DNA of 7,174 bases from Desulfobacteraceae bacterium (GTDB taxonomy: Bacteria; Desulfobacterota; Desulfobacteria; Desulfobacterales; Desulfobacteraceae): assembly GCA_024225895.1 (NCBI GenBank), contig JAAEMC010000184.1, forward strand, positions 1-7,174, in the 5' to 3' direction. Made by a program: the position numbers and the translations under genes. The notes beneath the pieces were generated by a model. It had not been told where the DNA came from. It made no database searches and saw nothing but the letters and a program-made list of their open reading frames with translations. Below are positions 1-6,801 of the stretch, in pieces (position 1 is the stretch's first letter; each line of letters opens with the position of its first letter).

Positions 1-590
1 AATCCAATGGCCACAATTAACAAGCCCCCCACCGATGTCATCTGGCTGACTACCTGGGCAATCAAAAATGGTTTTAAAAGCCCTGCCATCAGCGTGATGG
101 AGCCCTGGTACAAGAGCACGGGAACAGCAGAGAAAATAACACCGATACCAAGAGACGATGTGAAAATAATGGAGGCTATCCCGTCAAGTGTGGCTTTGGC
201 AAACAAGGTGTCGTGATTGCCGGTCAGACCACTTTCAATGGAACCCACAATGGCCATAGAGCCCACGCAGTAGATCAGGGTAGCGGTAACAAACCCTTTT
301 GCAATATTGCCGTTGCCTTTTACCAACCGGGTTTCTAAAAACTTACCTAAGGATTCCAATCCATTTTCAATACCTAAAAATTCACCAATGAGAGTCCCCA
401 CTGCCAGACTGATAATGACCACCAGAATGTCATCACATCCCAGTGCACCTTTGATGCCGATGAGAATAGTCGCTAGGCCGAGGGCATGCATAACAGTCTT
501 ATTATAATTATCCGGTATCCCTTTTTTAAAAAGCGCTCCCACAAGACTTCCGGCAATAATGGCCGCACAGTTGACTATGGTTCCCAGCAT
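1..590 (-). CDS. DUF554 family membrane protein, N-terminal part (3' end outside window)
   Basis: The frame starts at the ATG at 588-590 and stays open for 196 codons to the left edge. The product is strongly hydrophobic. It begins MLGTIVNCAAIIAGSLVG, the characteristic N-terminus of the DUF554 family (E. coli YqgA, B. subtilis YdfK), followed by MHALGLATILIGIKGAL and later GFVTATLIYCVGSMAIVGS, also family-typical. Predicted membrane segments lie at about 2-21, 34-51, 54-72, 99-117, 136-161, a weaker one to about 178, and one beginning at about 186. The family is about 230 aa, so roughly 30-40 residues are missing. Molecular function is not established; these proteins are inner-membrane and often annotated only as putative transport or membrane proteins. 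GGAG at 600-603 with 9-nt spacing supports the start. It is separated from purQ by a 111-nt gap containing a hairpin, so it may be a separate transcription unit or a readthrough product. Confidence 0.9.
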   Translation of the reverse strand, partial: MLGTIVNCAAIIAGSLVGALFKKGIPDNYNKTVMHALGLATILIGIKGALGCDDILVVIISLAVGTLIGEFLGIENGLESLGKFLETRLVKGNGNIAKGFVTATLIYCVGSMAIVGSIESGLTGNHDTLFAKATLDGIASIIFTSSLGIGVIFSAVPVLLYQGSITLMAGLLKPFLIAQVVSQMTSVGGLLIVAIG

Positions 591-599
591 ACTTTTTCA

Positions 600-603
600 C
601 TCC
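600..603 (-). promoter_or_regulatory. Ribosome binding site of the DUF554 gene
   Basis: GGAG on the minus strand, 9 nt before the ATG at 588-590. It fixes the start of a partial gene whose N-terminus otherwise rests only on family resemblance. It sits just after the hairpin U tract. Confidence 0.75.
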
Positions 604-606
604 GTT

Positions 607-650
607 AAAAATCAGAAGTCATCTTAAAATAATTTTTAAGATGACTTCTG
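607..650 (-). terminator. Hairpin followed by a short U tract after purQ; probable intrinsic terminator
   Basis: Positions 613-629 and 634-650 are perfect reverse complements (17-bp stem, CAGAAGTCATCTTAAAA arm) around a TAAT loop. Reading the minus strand, the stem is followed by A then TTTTT (611-607). It lies 51 nt past the purQ stop, as expected for a Rho-independent terminator. The stem has only 5 G/C pairs out of 17 and the U tract is short, so termination may be partial. The opposite orientation has no U tract. The element also lies about 10 nt before the DUF554 ribosome binding site, so a leader or attenuator role is possible if the DUF554 promoter lies upstream of it. Confidence 0.75.
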
Positions 651-701
651 GTAATATGTAAAAAATCAAATGATGATATAAATCTTTACAACATGTTCCA
701 A

Positions 702-1526
702 TCAGAAAAAAGAAGATTCAATATAATCCACGGCATTTTTAAATAATTTGATACCAATGGTCATGGTATCATTCAAAGATTTTCCCTGGCGTTTTAATGT
801 TTCCTTTTGCCGGGTCCAATCCGGATGATTGGTATAATGGTTGTAAGCTTCCGGGTGGGGCATGAGCCCGAAAATTCGTCCAGTGGGATCACAGATACCG
901 GCAATATCATCCACAGATCCATTGGGATTAAGAGGGAAGGCGCTGTTGGCGGGATTACCCTCTTTGTCCGCATACCGGAAAACCACCTGGTTGTTGGCAA
1001 TCAATTGATTCACAATATCTTGGTCTGCAATAAATTTGCCTTCCCCATGACGCACGGGAAAATCGGCCAGATCCATATCTTTGGTAAAAACACAGGGACT
1101 TTGTTTGTCTGCAGCCAAATGGACCCATTGATCCCTGAAATTACCGCAGTCATTGTATGTCACAGAAATGGATCTCGTTGTATAATCATTATTAAGACCT
1201 GGAAGGAGTCCCAGGTTAACAAGAGTTTGAAACCCGTTGCAAATACCGATGACAAGCTTTCCGTTCGCGACAAAGGACAAAAGCTTTTCGCCCAGATGAT
1301 TCTTGAGCTTCAGCGCTTGGATGACGCCTGCTCCATGATCATCTCCCCAGGAAAAACCACCGCCTAATGCCAGGATGTGAAAATCTTCAAGATGGGTATT
1401 GCCTGAAATTAATGAATTAATATGAATACGATGGGAATTGGCGCCGGCAAGCTCAAAGGCAAGCGCTGTTTCATTATCGCAATTCAATCCAAAACCGGTT
1501 AATATCAGTGCGTTCACCTTTTTCAT
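702..1526 (-). CDS. purQ: FGAM synthase glutaminase subunit PurQ (long form)
   Basis: PurQ is a class I glutamine amidotransferase that hydrolyses glutamine and passes ammonia to PurL. The 274-aa product shows GLNCDNET (13-20), GGFSWGD (56-62), the nucleophile C96 in GICNGFQ (94-100), HGEG (160-163) and the remaining catalytic pair H224/E226 in MPHPE (222-226). The triad is complete, so it should be active. It is longer than the usual PurQ of about 220-230 aa. Part of the excess is a stretch between MPHPE and the terminal helix GIKLFKNAV, about residues 227-256, rich in charged and aromatic residues (AYNHYTNHPDW at its start). The ATG at 1524-1526 overlaps the purL stop as ATGA and is preceded by GGAG at 7-nt spacing inside the purL end, so the two subunits are probably made in a coupled ratio. 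PurS is not encoded separately nearby because PurL carries PurS-like units. The TGA at 702-704 is followed by a hairpin terminator. Confidence 0.96.
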   Translation of the reverse strand: MKKVNALILTGFGLNCDNETALAFELAGANSHRIHINSLISGNTHLEDFHILALGGGFSWGDDHGAGVIQALKLKNHLGEKLLSFVANGKLVIGICNGFQTLVNLGLLPGLNNDYTTRSISVTYNDCGNFRDQWVHLAADKQSPCVFTKDMDLADFPVRHGEGKFIADQDIVNQLIANNQVVFRYADKEGNPANSAFPLNPNGSVDDIAGICDPTGRIFGLMPHPEAYNHYTNHPDWTRQKETLKRQGKSLNDTMTIGIKLFKNAVDYIESSFF

Positions 1527-4500
1527 ATGTAATCTCCAAAAGGCTTGGTAAATGCCGCTTCAAGCGCTTCTATTGAAAGGTTGACAATTTCCTGTCCCTC
1601 CATGCCAATGAGCTTGAGATTGGAATGGTCATCAGTTACCGTACCGATTAAGGACAAGGGCATCCCCTTGAACAATTTTTCAAAGACATCTTTATTTTCT
1701 TGTGAAACAGTTACAATAAACCTGCCTGTGGATTCGGAAAACAAGACAGTATCATTGGCAAGTTCCCCTTTATCCTTGTCCAGGGCTACCTTTGAAATAT
1801 CGACTTCAAGACCAAGGCCGCCGGCCATGGCCAGCAGGCAAAGGTGCACACCCAACCCGCCACGGCAAATTGAATGACAGGAGGCCACAAGTTCGCTGCT
1901 AATTGCTTTTTCCATAGCTTTATAGGTTGTTCTGAAACGGTCAAAATGAACCTTTGGAACATTGAGCCCAGTCTTATCAAAGAGGTCATAATATTCCGAA
2001 GCCCCCAGTTCATTGGCAGTGGTGCCGATGACATAGACCAGGTCTGAAGCTATTTTGGGATCCATGGATACACATTTTGTGATATCTTCAATCACAGAGA
2101 CGGCTGAAAACTGTACTGTCTCCAGGGCAGACACCTTCATGCGTTCACCAAATTCTCCTTCAAGATGCCCATCCACGTACATACTGTCTTTGCCTGACAA
2201 AAGGGGGATTTCATATTCCATGCAGGCATCTTTTAAAGCCCTGCAGGCTCTTACCAACTGCGCTGCTTTAAATTTTCCGTCCGGGTTCTTTTTCTCGTCA
2301 AAAGAAATATTGGGCCAGCAAAAATTATCAACCCCGCCGATATGATCCATTCTACCGCCGACTGATATCAGGCGCCGGACAGATTCATCAATGACACAGG
2401 TCATCATGTGGTAGGCATCAATTTTTGAATACCAGGGCAGAAGACTCTGGGAAAATGCAATGCCTTTGTTTGATTCCAGTACAGGCCTTGTGACCGAGGC
2501 ATCAGAAGGAATATTGTGTTTCACTCCCACCAGGGGTTTAATCACGGAACCTCCCTGGACCTCATGGTCATACTGCCGGATGATCCATTCCTTGGAACAG
2601 ATGTTGGGCTGGGAAAGCATTTTGAGCATGAGTGAGTTATAATTAGAAGGTGTGCTCAAGACAGGTTCGAAAAGCCCTCGATCTTCAGGGTGAATCCAGG
2701 TGGCATCAAATTCCCATGAAGGAAAACCTTTCTCCAACAGATCCATGTCCACATAGGCGCAGGTTTCTTCCTTATATTTAATGTGCAGTTTGCCTGTATT
2801 AGTATATTCGCCAATCACCGTGCTTTCCACCTCATGTTCTTTTGAAAGCTCCATGAATCGGTCCAGGTGTTTCGGCTTCACAGCTATGGTCATGCGCTCC
2901 TGGGACTCGGACACCCATATCTCCCACATGTCCAGACCTTCATATTTCAAAGGCACCTTGTCCAGCCAGACCACGCAGCCGTTAGATATCATAGCGGATT
3001 CACCAATGGATGAAGACAGACCACCGCCGCCATTATCAGTGATAAACGGGATCAAGCCCTCATCCCTACAGATCAAAAGAAAATCATGCATCTTTTTCTG
3101 GGTGTAAGGGTCGCCAATCTGTACATGACCAGCCGGAGTGTTTTCAGAATAGCTCTCAGACGAAGCAGTTACCCCGTGGATACCATCTTTACCAACGCGA
3201 CCGCCGCTCATAATAATCAGCTCACCAGCACTGGTTTTCTTTTTATGGCTGGGTTTTTCATTCACTATCCGGGGCATGATACCAAGTGCAGTTACAAAGA
3301 CCAGGCTTTTTCCCATATATCCCGGGTTAAAAAGAGTATGGCCAAAGGTGGTGGGAACACCGCTTTTGTTGCCCCCGTCCTTAACACCCTCAATGACACC
3401 GTCCAAAAGCCGTCTGGGGTGAAGGGGCGGATTCAGCGGCCCGTCATAGTGGATATCACCCACACAATACCCGTAGCTGCCCATGAAAAGTTTGGAGCCA
3501 AGGCCGGTTCCCATGGGATCACGATATACTCCCACAATACCGGTGATTGCCCCGCCGTATGCTTCCATATTGGAAGGGGAATTATGGGTTTCTGCCGTGA
3601 TGACATAATTATTGTCCCCATCAAATTCTCCAACTCCGGCATTATCCCACAAAACAGAAACGACCCAATCCTTCTTGTCCTTAAGAGCCAATGTGGGTTC
3701 CTGGATATAGGTTTTAAAAAGACTGTTTTCCACGGCCTCTTTATTGGCGGATTTATCTTTATAATAAAAAATCCCTTGAAAGGTATTGTGGTTGCAATGA
3801 TCACTTCTGGCTTGGGAAATATACTCCAGTTCAATGTCTGTTGGTTTAGAAAGCCCTACCTCTTTTCTTGCGTTTAGAACACTTTCATCTAAAAAATATT
3901 CCCGGATCACCGGGATATCCCTGGGATTTAACGCAAGATTCCGCTCATCGCTGATCTGGGCCAATTGTGCATCAGAATCAATGCTGACCACATCAAAACA
4001 AGGAGTATGATCCAAAACGACCTTGGGTGGCTTGACGTTGGCGCCCAGATCCTTATCCCATTGATCGCTGGAAAAGATTTTAAACTGTTGGATAATACTG
4101 TTTGAAAGCAGTTCGTGTGCCATTTTTTCGGCATCTTGTTCTGTCAGGCTTTTGCCTTTCAGGCAATAACGTTTTGAGGTGTAAATCCCCTCATTGAGAC
4201 CAAACTCTTTTCCCAAAAGATCCTTGACGGCCTCTACCGCCGTGGCGCCCGGGTTATCCTTGACCCCTGGACGAAATCCAATCCAGATGCACCAGTCAAA
4301 TTCAATATCAAGGGGAGTAAGACTGGATACCTGGGTGACCGGATTGGTTAGGATCTGATCTTTGACTTTTTCAAGCTGGTCAGAACTCAGATCGGATTCG
4401 ATGGTTACCATGTTGACACACCTGGCATCTTCGATTTGAATGCCAAAATACGAACCTGCCTTTTTTTGCAACGCCGATGCTTCCGCATCCTTGAGCTCTT

Positions 4501-4531
4501 GTCTCAGAGCAATTTCAATACATGAAATCAT
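1523..4531 (-). CDS. purL: FGAM synthase synthetase subunit PurL with fused tandem PurS-like N-terminus
   Basis: This is the cytosolic synthetase part of phosphoribosylformylglycinamidine synthase, which converts FGAR, ATP and glutamine-derived ammonia to FGAM (step 4 of IMP synthesis). From the ATG at 4529-4531 it is 1002 aa, and residue numbers here use that start. Residues 2-72 and about 78-155 are two PurS-like units. The second is clear, with FRPGVKDNPGA at its start and ELLSNSIIQQF at its end; the first ends with the matching ILTNPVTQ. After a linker come RSDHCNHNTF (242-251), ETHNSPS (314-320), DNGGGGLSSS (499-508), GKDSM (780-784), CRGGLGVHL (889-897) and FSESTGRF (931-938), spread over two AIR-synthase-like halves. 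No glutaminase domain is present; purQ follows with an ATGA overlap. An in-frame ATG at 4543 would add MVDK and overlap rseP by 11 nt. I prefer 4531 because GGTGGA precedes it and the PurS-like fold begins there. NHNTF and SDHC recall clade II large PurL more than small PurL. Confidence 0.95.
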   Translation of the reverse strand: MISCIEIALRQELKDAEASALQKKAGSYFGIQIEDARCVNMVTIESDLSSDQLEKVKDQILTNPVTQVSSLTPLDIEFDWCIWIGFRPGVKDNPGATAVEAVKDLLGKEFGLNEGIYTSKRYCLKGKSLTEQDAEKMAHELLSNSIIQQFKIFSSDQWDKDLGANVKPPKVVLDHTPCFDVVSIDSDAQLAQISDERNLALNPRDIPVIREYFLDESVLNARKEVGLSKPTDIELEYISQARSDHCNHNTFQGIFYYKDKSANKEAVENSLFKTYIQEPTLALKDKKDWVVSVLWDNAGVGEFDGDNNYVITAETHNSPSNMEAYGGAITGIVGVYRDPMGTGLGSKLFMGSYGYCVGDIHYDGPLNPPLHPRRLLDGVIEGVKDGGNKSGVPTTFGHTLFNPGYMGKSLVFVTALGIMPRIVNEKPSHKKKTSAGELIIMSGGRVGKDGIHGVTASSESYSENTPAGHVQIGDPYTQKKMHDFLLICRDEGLIPFITDNGGGGLSSSIGESAMISNGCVVWLDKVPLKYEGLDMWEIWVSESQERMTIAVKPKHLDRFMELSKEHEVESTVIGEYTNTGKLHIKYKEETCAYVDMDLLEKGFPSWEFDATWIHPEDRGLFEPVLSTPSNYNSLMLKMLSQPNICSKEWIIRQYDHEVQGGSVIKPLVGVKHNIPSDASVTRPVLESNKGIAFSQSLLPWYSKIDAYHMMTCVIDESVRRLISVGGRMDHIGGVDNFCWPNISFDEKKNPDGKFKAAQLVRACRALKDACMEYEIPLLSGKDSMYVDGHLEGEFGERMKVSALETVQFSAVSVIEDITKCVSMDPKIASDLVYVIGTTANELGASEYYDLFDKTGLNVPKVHFDRFRTTYKAMEKAISSELVASCHSICRGGLGVHLCLLAMAGGLGLEVDISKVALDKDKGELANDTVLFSESTGRFIVTVSQENKDVFEKLFKGMPLSLIGTVTDDHSNLKLIGMEGQEIVNLSIEALEAAFTKPFGDYI
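1534..1537 (-). promoter_or_regulatory. Ribosome binding site of purQ inside the purL 3' end
   Basis: GGAG on the minus strand, 7 nt before the purQ ATG and within the last codons of purL. Together with the ATGA stop/start overlap it indicates that purQ is initiated by ribosomes ending purL plus direct binding. Confidence 0.8.
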
Positions 4532-4532
4532 T

Positions 4533-5639
4533 TTATCCACCATTGATTGTCATTTTGTTGATTATTCTGACGATATCATTGTAAAAAACAAAGACCATTA
4601 ATGCCACCAGGACCGCCACCCCAAACTGAACCAGTTTCTCACGCAACTTGTCACTCACAGCACTCCCGGTAACAGCTTCGATGAAAAAAAAGAGCAGGTG
4701 GCCGCCATCTAATACCGGGATGGGTAAAAGATTAATAATTGCCAGGTTCACCGACAGCAGGGCAATAAACCAGAAGAAGTTCACCAAACCAGCCTTTGCC
4801 TGATCCCCGGCCATCTGGGCAATCATAATGGGACCGCCCATATTTTTTGCTGAGATACTGCCGTTAATCATTTTTACAATGGCAAGAACCGTCATTTTTA
4901 TGGCATCAAACGATCCTTTAAAGGCCAAGGAAAGTGCCTCTAAGGGATTCAGTTTTTTGTGACCCACTTCTTTTTGGGGTGAAATCCCAATCAAGTATTT
5001 CTCAATATCTTCATTGAACTCATTTTTTGAAGATCCCAGTTTTGGTAAGATAGTATACCCTGTAAAATCACCGTTGCGTTCTATAATTATGTTGAGTTCC
5101 TCTCCGGAACTATTGCCAATAACCTTTGCAATATCCTCAAAAGAATTTATTTCGATCTTGTTGATCTCCACTATCTTATCACCAGGTTGAATGCCGGCCA
5201 TCATTGCCGGAGATTTGTCTTCCACAGACCCAACAACCGGTTTTAAATAATAAAAGCCTGCAACCTGGAAGAGGATGTAATAGATAAAAATGGTAAGAAA
5301 AAAATTAAAGAACGGACCGGCAGCAACAATAATGCTCTTTTTGAACAGTGACTTGTGGGTAAAAGAATAAGCTTCATCTTCCTTTTCAACAGTACTTCCA
5401 GGCTCTTCTCCCACCATCTTGACATATCCGCCCAAAGGGATGGCAGATATACAGTATTCTGTTCCGCCGTGGGTTCTTCTGATAATTTTTGGCCCGAATC
5501 CCAGGGAAAAAACCTGGACCCCAACTCCGCATAATTTGGCGGCAATAAAATGACCCAATTCATGGATAAAAATCAGAATACCGATGGCAACAACAAAAGA
5601 GAAAATGTAATATAAAAATGAAAAAATTGCAGATAACAT
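4533..5639 (-). CDS. rseP: RseP-type site-2 intramembrane zinc metalloprotease
   Basis: This is an M50-family membrane protease that cuts substrates within the lipid bilayer. Known relatives cleave anti-sigma factors in envelope-stress signalling and remnant signal peptides. The 368-aa product has an N-terminal membrane segment carrying the zinc motif HELGH (residues 26-30, catalytic E27) and the GFGPK and GGYVKM elements (47-51, 70-75). A second hydrophobic stretch (about 102-130) follows. One PDZ domain spans about 135-205 and includes AGIQPGDKI. The C-terminal membrane helices hold NLLPIPVLDGGH (303-314), whose D311 is the third zinc ligand. E. coli RseP is about 450 aa with two PDZ domains; here only one is evident, as in many shorter homologues. 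The ATG at 5637-5639 follows an AGTGAGGT ribosome binding site at short spacing. The gene lies directly after dxr and next to purL. No rseA-like partner is in the window, so the substrate is unknown. Confidence 0.96.
   Translation of the reverse strand: MLSAIFSFLYYIFSFVVAIGILIFIHELGHFIAAKLCGVGVQVFSLGFGPKIIRRTHGGTEYCISAIPLGGYVKMVGEEPGSTVEKEDEAYSFTHKSLFKKSIIVAAGPFFNFFLTIFIYYILFQVAGFYYLKPVVGSVEDKSPAMMAGIQPGDKIVEINKIEINSFEDIAKVIGNSSGEELNIIIERNGDFTGYTILPKLGSSKNEFNEDIEKYLIGISPQKEVGHKKLNPLEALSLAFKGSFDAIKMTVLAIVKMINGSISAKNMGGPIMIAQMAGDQAKAGLVNFFWFIALLSVNLAIINLLPIPVLDGGHLLFFFIEAVTGSAVSDKLREKLVQFGVAVLVALMVFVFYNDIVRIINKMTINGG
4536..4541 (-). promoter_or_regulatory. Ribosome binding site favouring the purL start at 4531
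   Basis: GGTGGA on the minus strand lies within the last two sense codons of rseP, 4 nt before the ATG at 4529-4531. The alternative ATG at 4541-4543 has only an A-rich, SD-less sequence upstream. The motif differs from GGAGG at one base, so the preference is moderate. With this start the rseP TAA and the purL ATG are separated by one nucleotide. Confidence 0.55.
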
Positions 5640-5649
5640 ACTACCTCAC

Positions 5650-6801
5650 TTAGGATATGAGTGATTGGGCTTTTTCCCTGGCCCAGAGATCAGCCTCCAT
5701 AATACTAAAAAGATCTGGATTGTCAATCAAGCTGTGATATGCCATTGTCTTTTCAATAACGTCAAAAATAGCGGAAAAAGACAACCGTTTTTCCAAAAAG
5801 GCCTGGACTGCCATTTCATTGGCTGCGTTCATAACGCATGGAAGGGTACCTCGCCTTTTTGAGGCCTCAAAAGCAAATTTCAGGGATGGGAACCTATCTA
5901 TATCAGGTTTTTCAAATGTCAGGGATTTTAAGGCGGCAAAATCCGGGAAATTCAATTTCAGATTCAAGCGTTCAGGTATTGAGATGGCATAAGAAATAGC
6001 CCCTTTCATATCTGGAATGCTCATTTGGGCTAATACGGAAGCATCGGTAAATCCTACCATGGAATGGATGATACTCTGGGGATGAACCAGAACCTCAATC
6101 ATGTCATGGGGAACATCAAAGAGATGAACCGCTTCAATAATCTCGAGCCCTTTGTTCATCAAAGTGGCAGAGTCTATGGTTATTTTACTGCCCATGCTCC
6201 ATGTGGGATGGTTTAATGCATCTTCCAAGGTAATCTTTTTGAATCGGGACTTGGGCATCTGCCTGAAAGGCCCGCCGGATGCGGTTAAAAATATTTTGGA
6301 TAGGTCTTTTTTCCGGTTCCCTTTCAGACATTGAAAAATGGCACTGTGCTCACTGTCCACCGGGAAAATATTTACATTGTTTTGTGCCGCCTTTTCCATA
6401 ACAATATCACCGGCCATGACCAGGGTTTCTTTATTGGCCAGGGCAATATGTTTTCCGGATTCCACGGCAGCCAAAGCAGGAGCAAGTCCGGCAGCCCCAA
6501 CCATGGCCAGCAGGACGATATCTGATGTTGGATATGATGCAGCCGTCACATATCCTTGTTCACCATAAATGATTTCGCATGAAACCTCGGCGGAAATACT
6601 TTTTTTAAGTTCTTCTGCTTTTTTCTCATCCAGTACGGCAACAAGTTCGGGTTTAAAATAATCAATTTGTTCACAAAGCAGCGGGATGTTATTGGCGGCA
6701 GTAAGGACTGTTACATCAAAAAGATCCGGGTACATTCTAACGATATCAAGCGCACTTGACCCAATGGAGCCTGTGGATCCCAATATGGCTATTTTTTTCA
6801 T
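5650..6801 (-). CDS. dxr: 1-deoxy-D-xylulose 5-phosphate reductoisomerase
   Basis: Dxr is the cytosolic enzyme that rearranges and reduces 1-deoxy-D-xylulose 5-phosphate to 2-C-methyl-D-erythritol 4-phosphate with NADPH, the committed step of the MEP isoprenoid pathway. The 383-aa product is full length (family about 385-400). It has the N-terminal NADPH-binding loop GSTGSIG (residues 8-14), LANKE (121-125), and the divalent-metal site with D149 and E151 in VDSEHSAIFQ and E220 in MNKGLE. It also has the substrate-binding TASGGPF (173-179) and the flexible-loop HPTWSMG (198-204). All catalytic positions I can place by family knowledge are present. The start is the ATG overlapping the cdsA stop (ATGA, 6798-6801); MKKIAILGSTGSIG is the expected N-terminus. 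No clear Shine-Dalgarno precedes it, so translation is probably coupled to cdsA. The TAA stop lies 10 nt before rseP. Confidence 0.98.
   Translation of the reverse strand: MKKIAILGSTGSIGSSALDIVRMYPDLFDVTVLTAANNIPLLCEQIDYFKPELVAVLDEKKAEELKKSISAEVSCEIIYGEQGYVTAASYPTSDIVLLAMVGAAGLAPALAAVESGKHIALANKETLVMAGDIVMEKAAQNNVNIFPVDSEHSAIFQCLKGNRKKDLSKIFLTASGGPFRQMPKSRFKKITLEDALNHPTWSMGSKITIDSATLMNKGLEIIEAVHLFDVPHDMIEVLVHPQSIIHSMVGFTDASVLAQMSIPDMKGAISYAISIPERLNLKLNFPDFAALKSLTFEKPDIDRFPSLKFAFEASKRRGTLPCVMNAANEMAVQAFLEKRLSFSAIFDVIEKTMAYHSLIDNPDLFSIMEADLWAREKAQSLIS

Noticed and set aside
651..701. Possible promoter for DUF554, with TATCAT as a -10-like hexamer about 16 nt after TGGAAC
   Set aside because: The -35 match is poor and the region is simply AT-rich; the hairpin terminator would lie downstream of it. 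Not strong enough to annotate.
807..1367. Open frame of 186 codons on the plus strand
   Set aside because: It lies wholly antisense to purQ, whose catalytic triad and family motifs are intact on the other strand; no independent coding signal.
3433..3834. 133-codon minus-strand frame inside purL
   Set aside because: It overlaps purL on the same strand in another frame, with W-rich and P-rich low-likelihood composition; purL is continuous through this region, so it is not a frameshifted piece.
3086..3877. Open frame of 263 codons on the plus strand
   Set aside because: It is antisense to the conserved core of purL, including the GGNKSG and ETHN regions. The product shows no recognisable family and no ribosome binding site; it is a shadow of a strongly conserved gene.
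3900..3930. Small inverted repeat CCCGG-ATCA-CCGGG
   Set aside because: A 5-bp stem inside purL coding sequence (DIPVIREYF region), explained by codon content; no U tract or other regulatory context.
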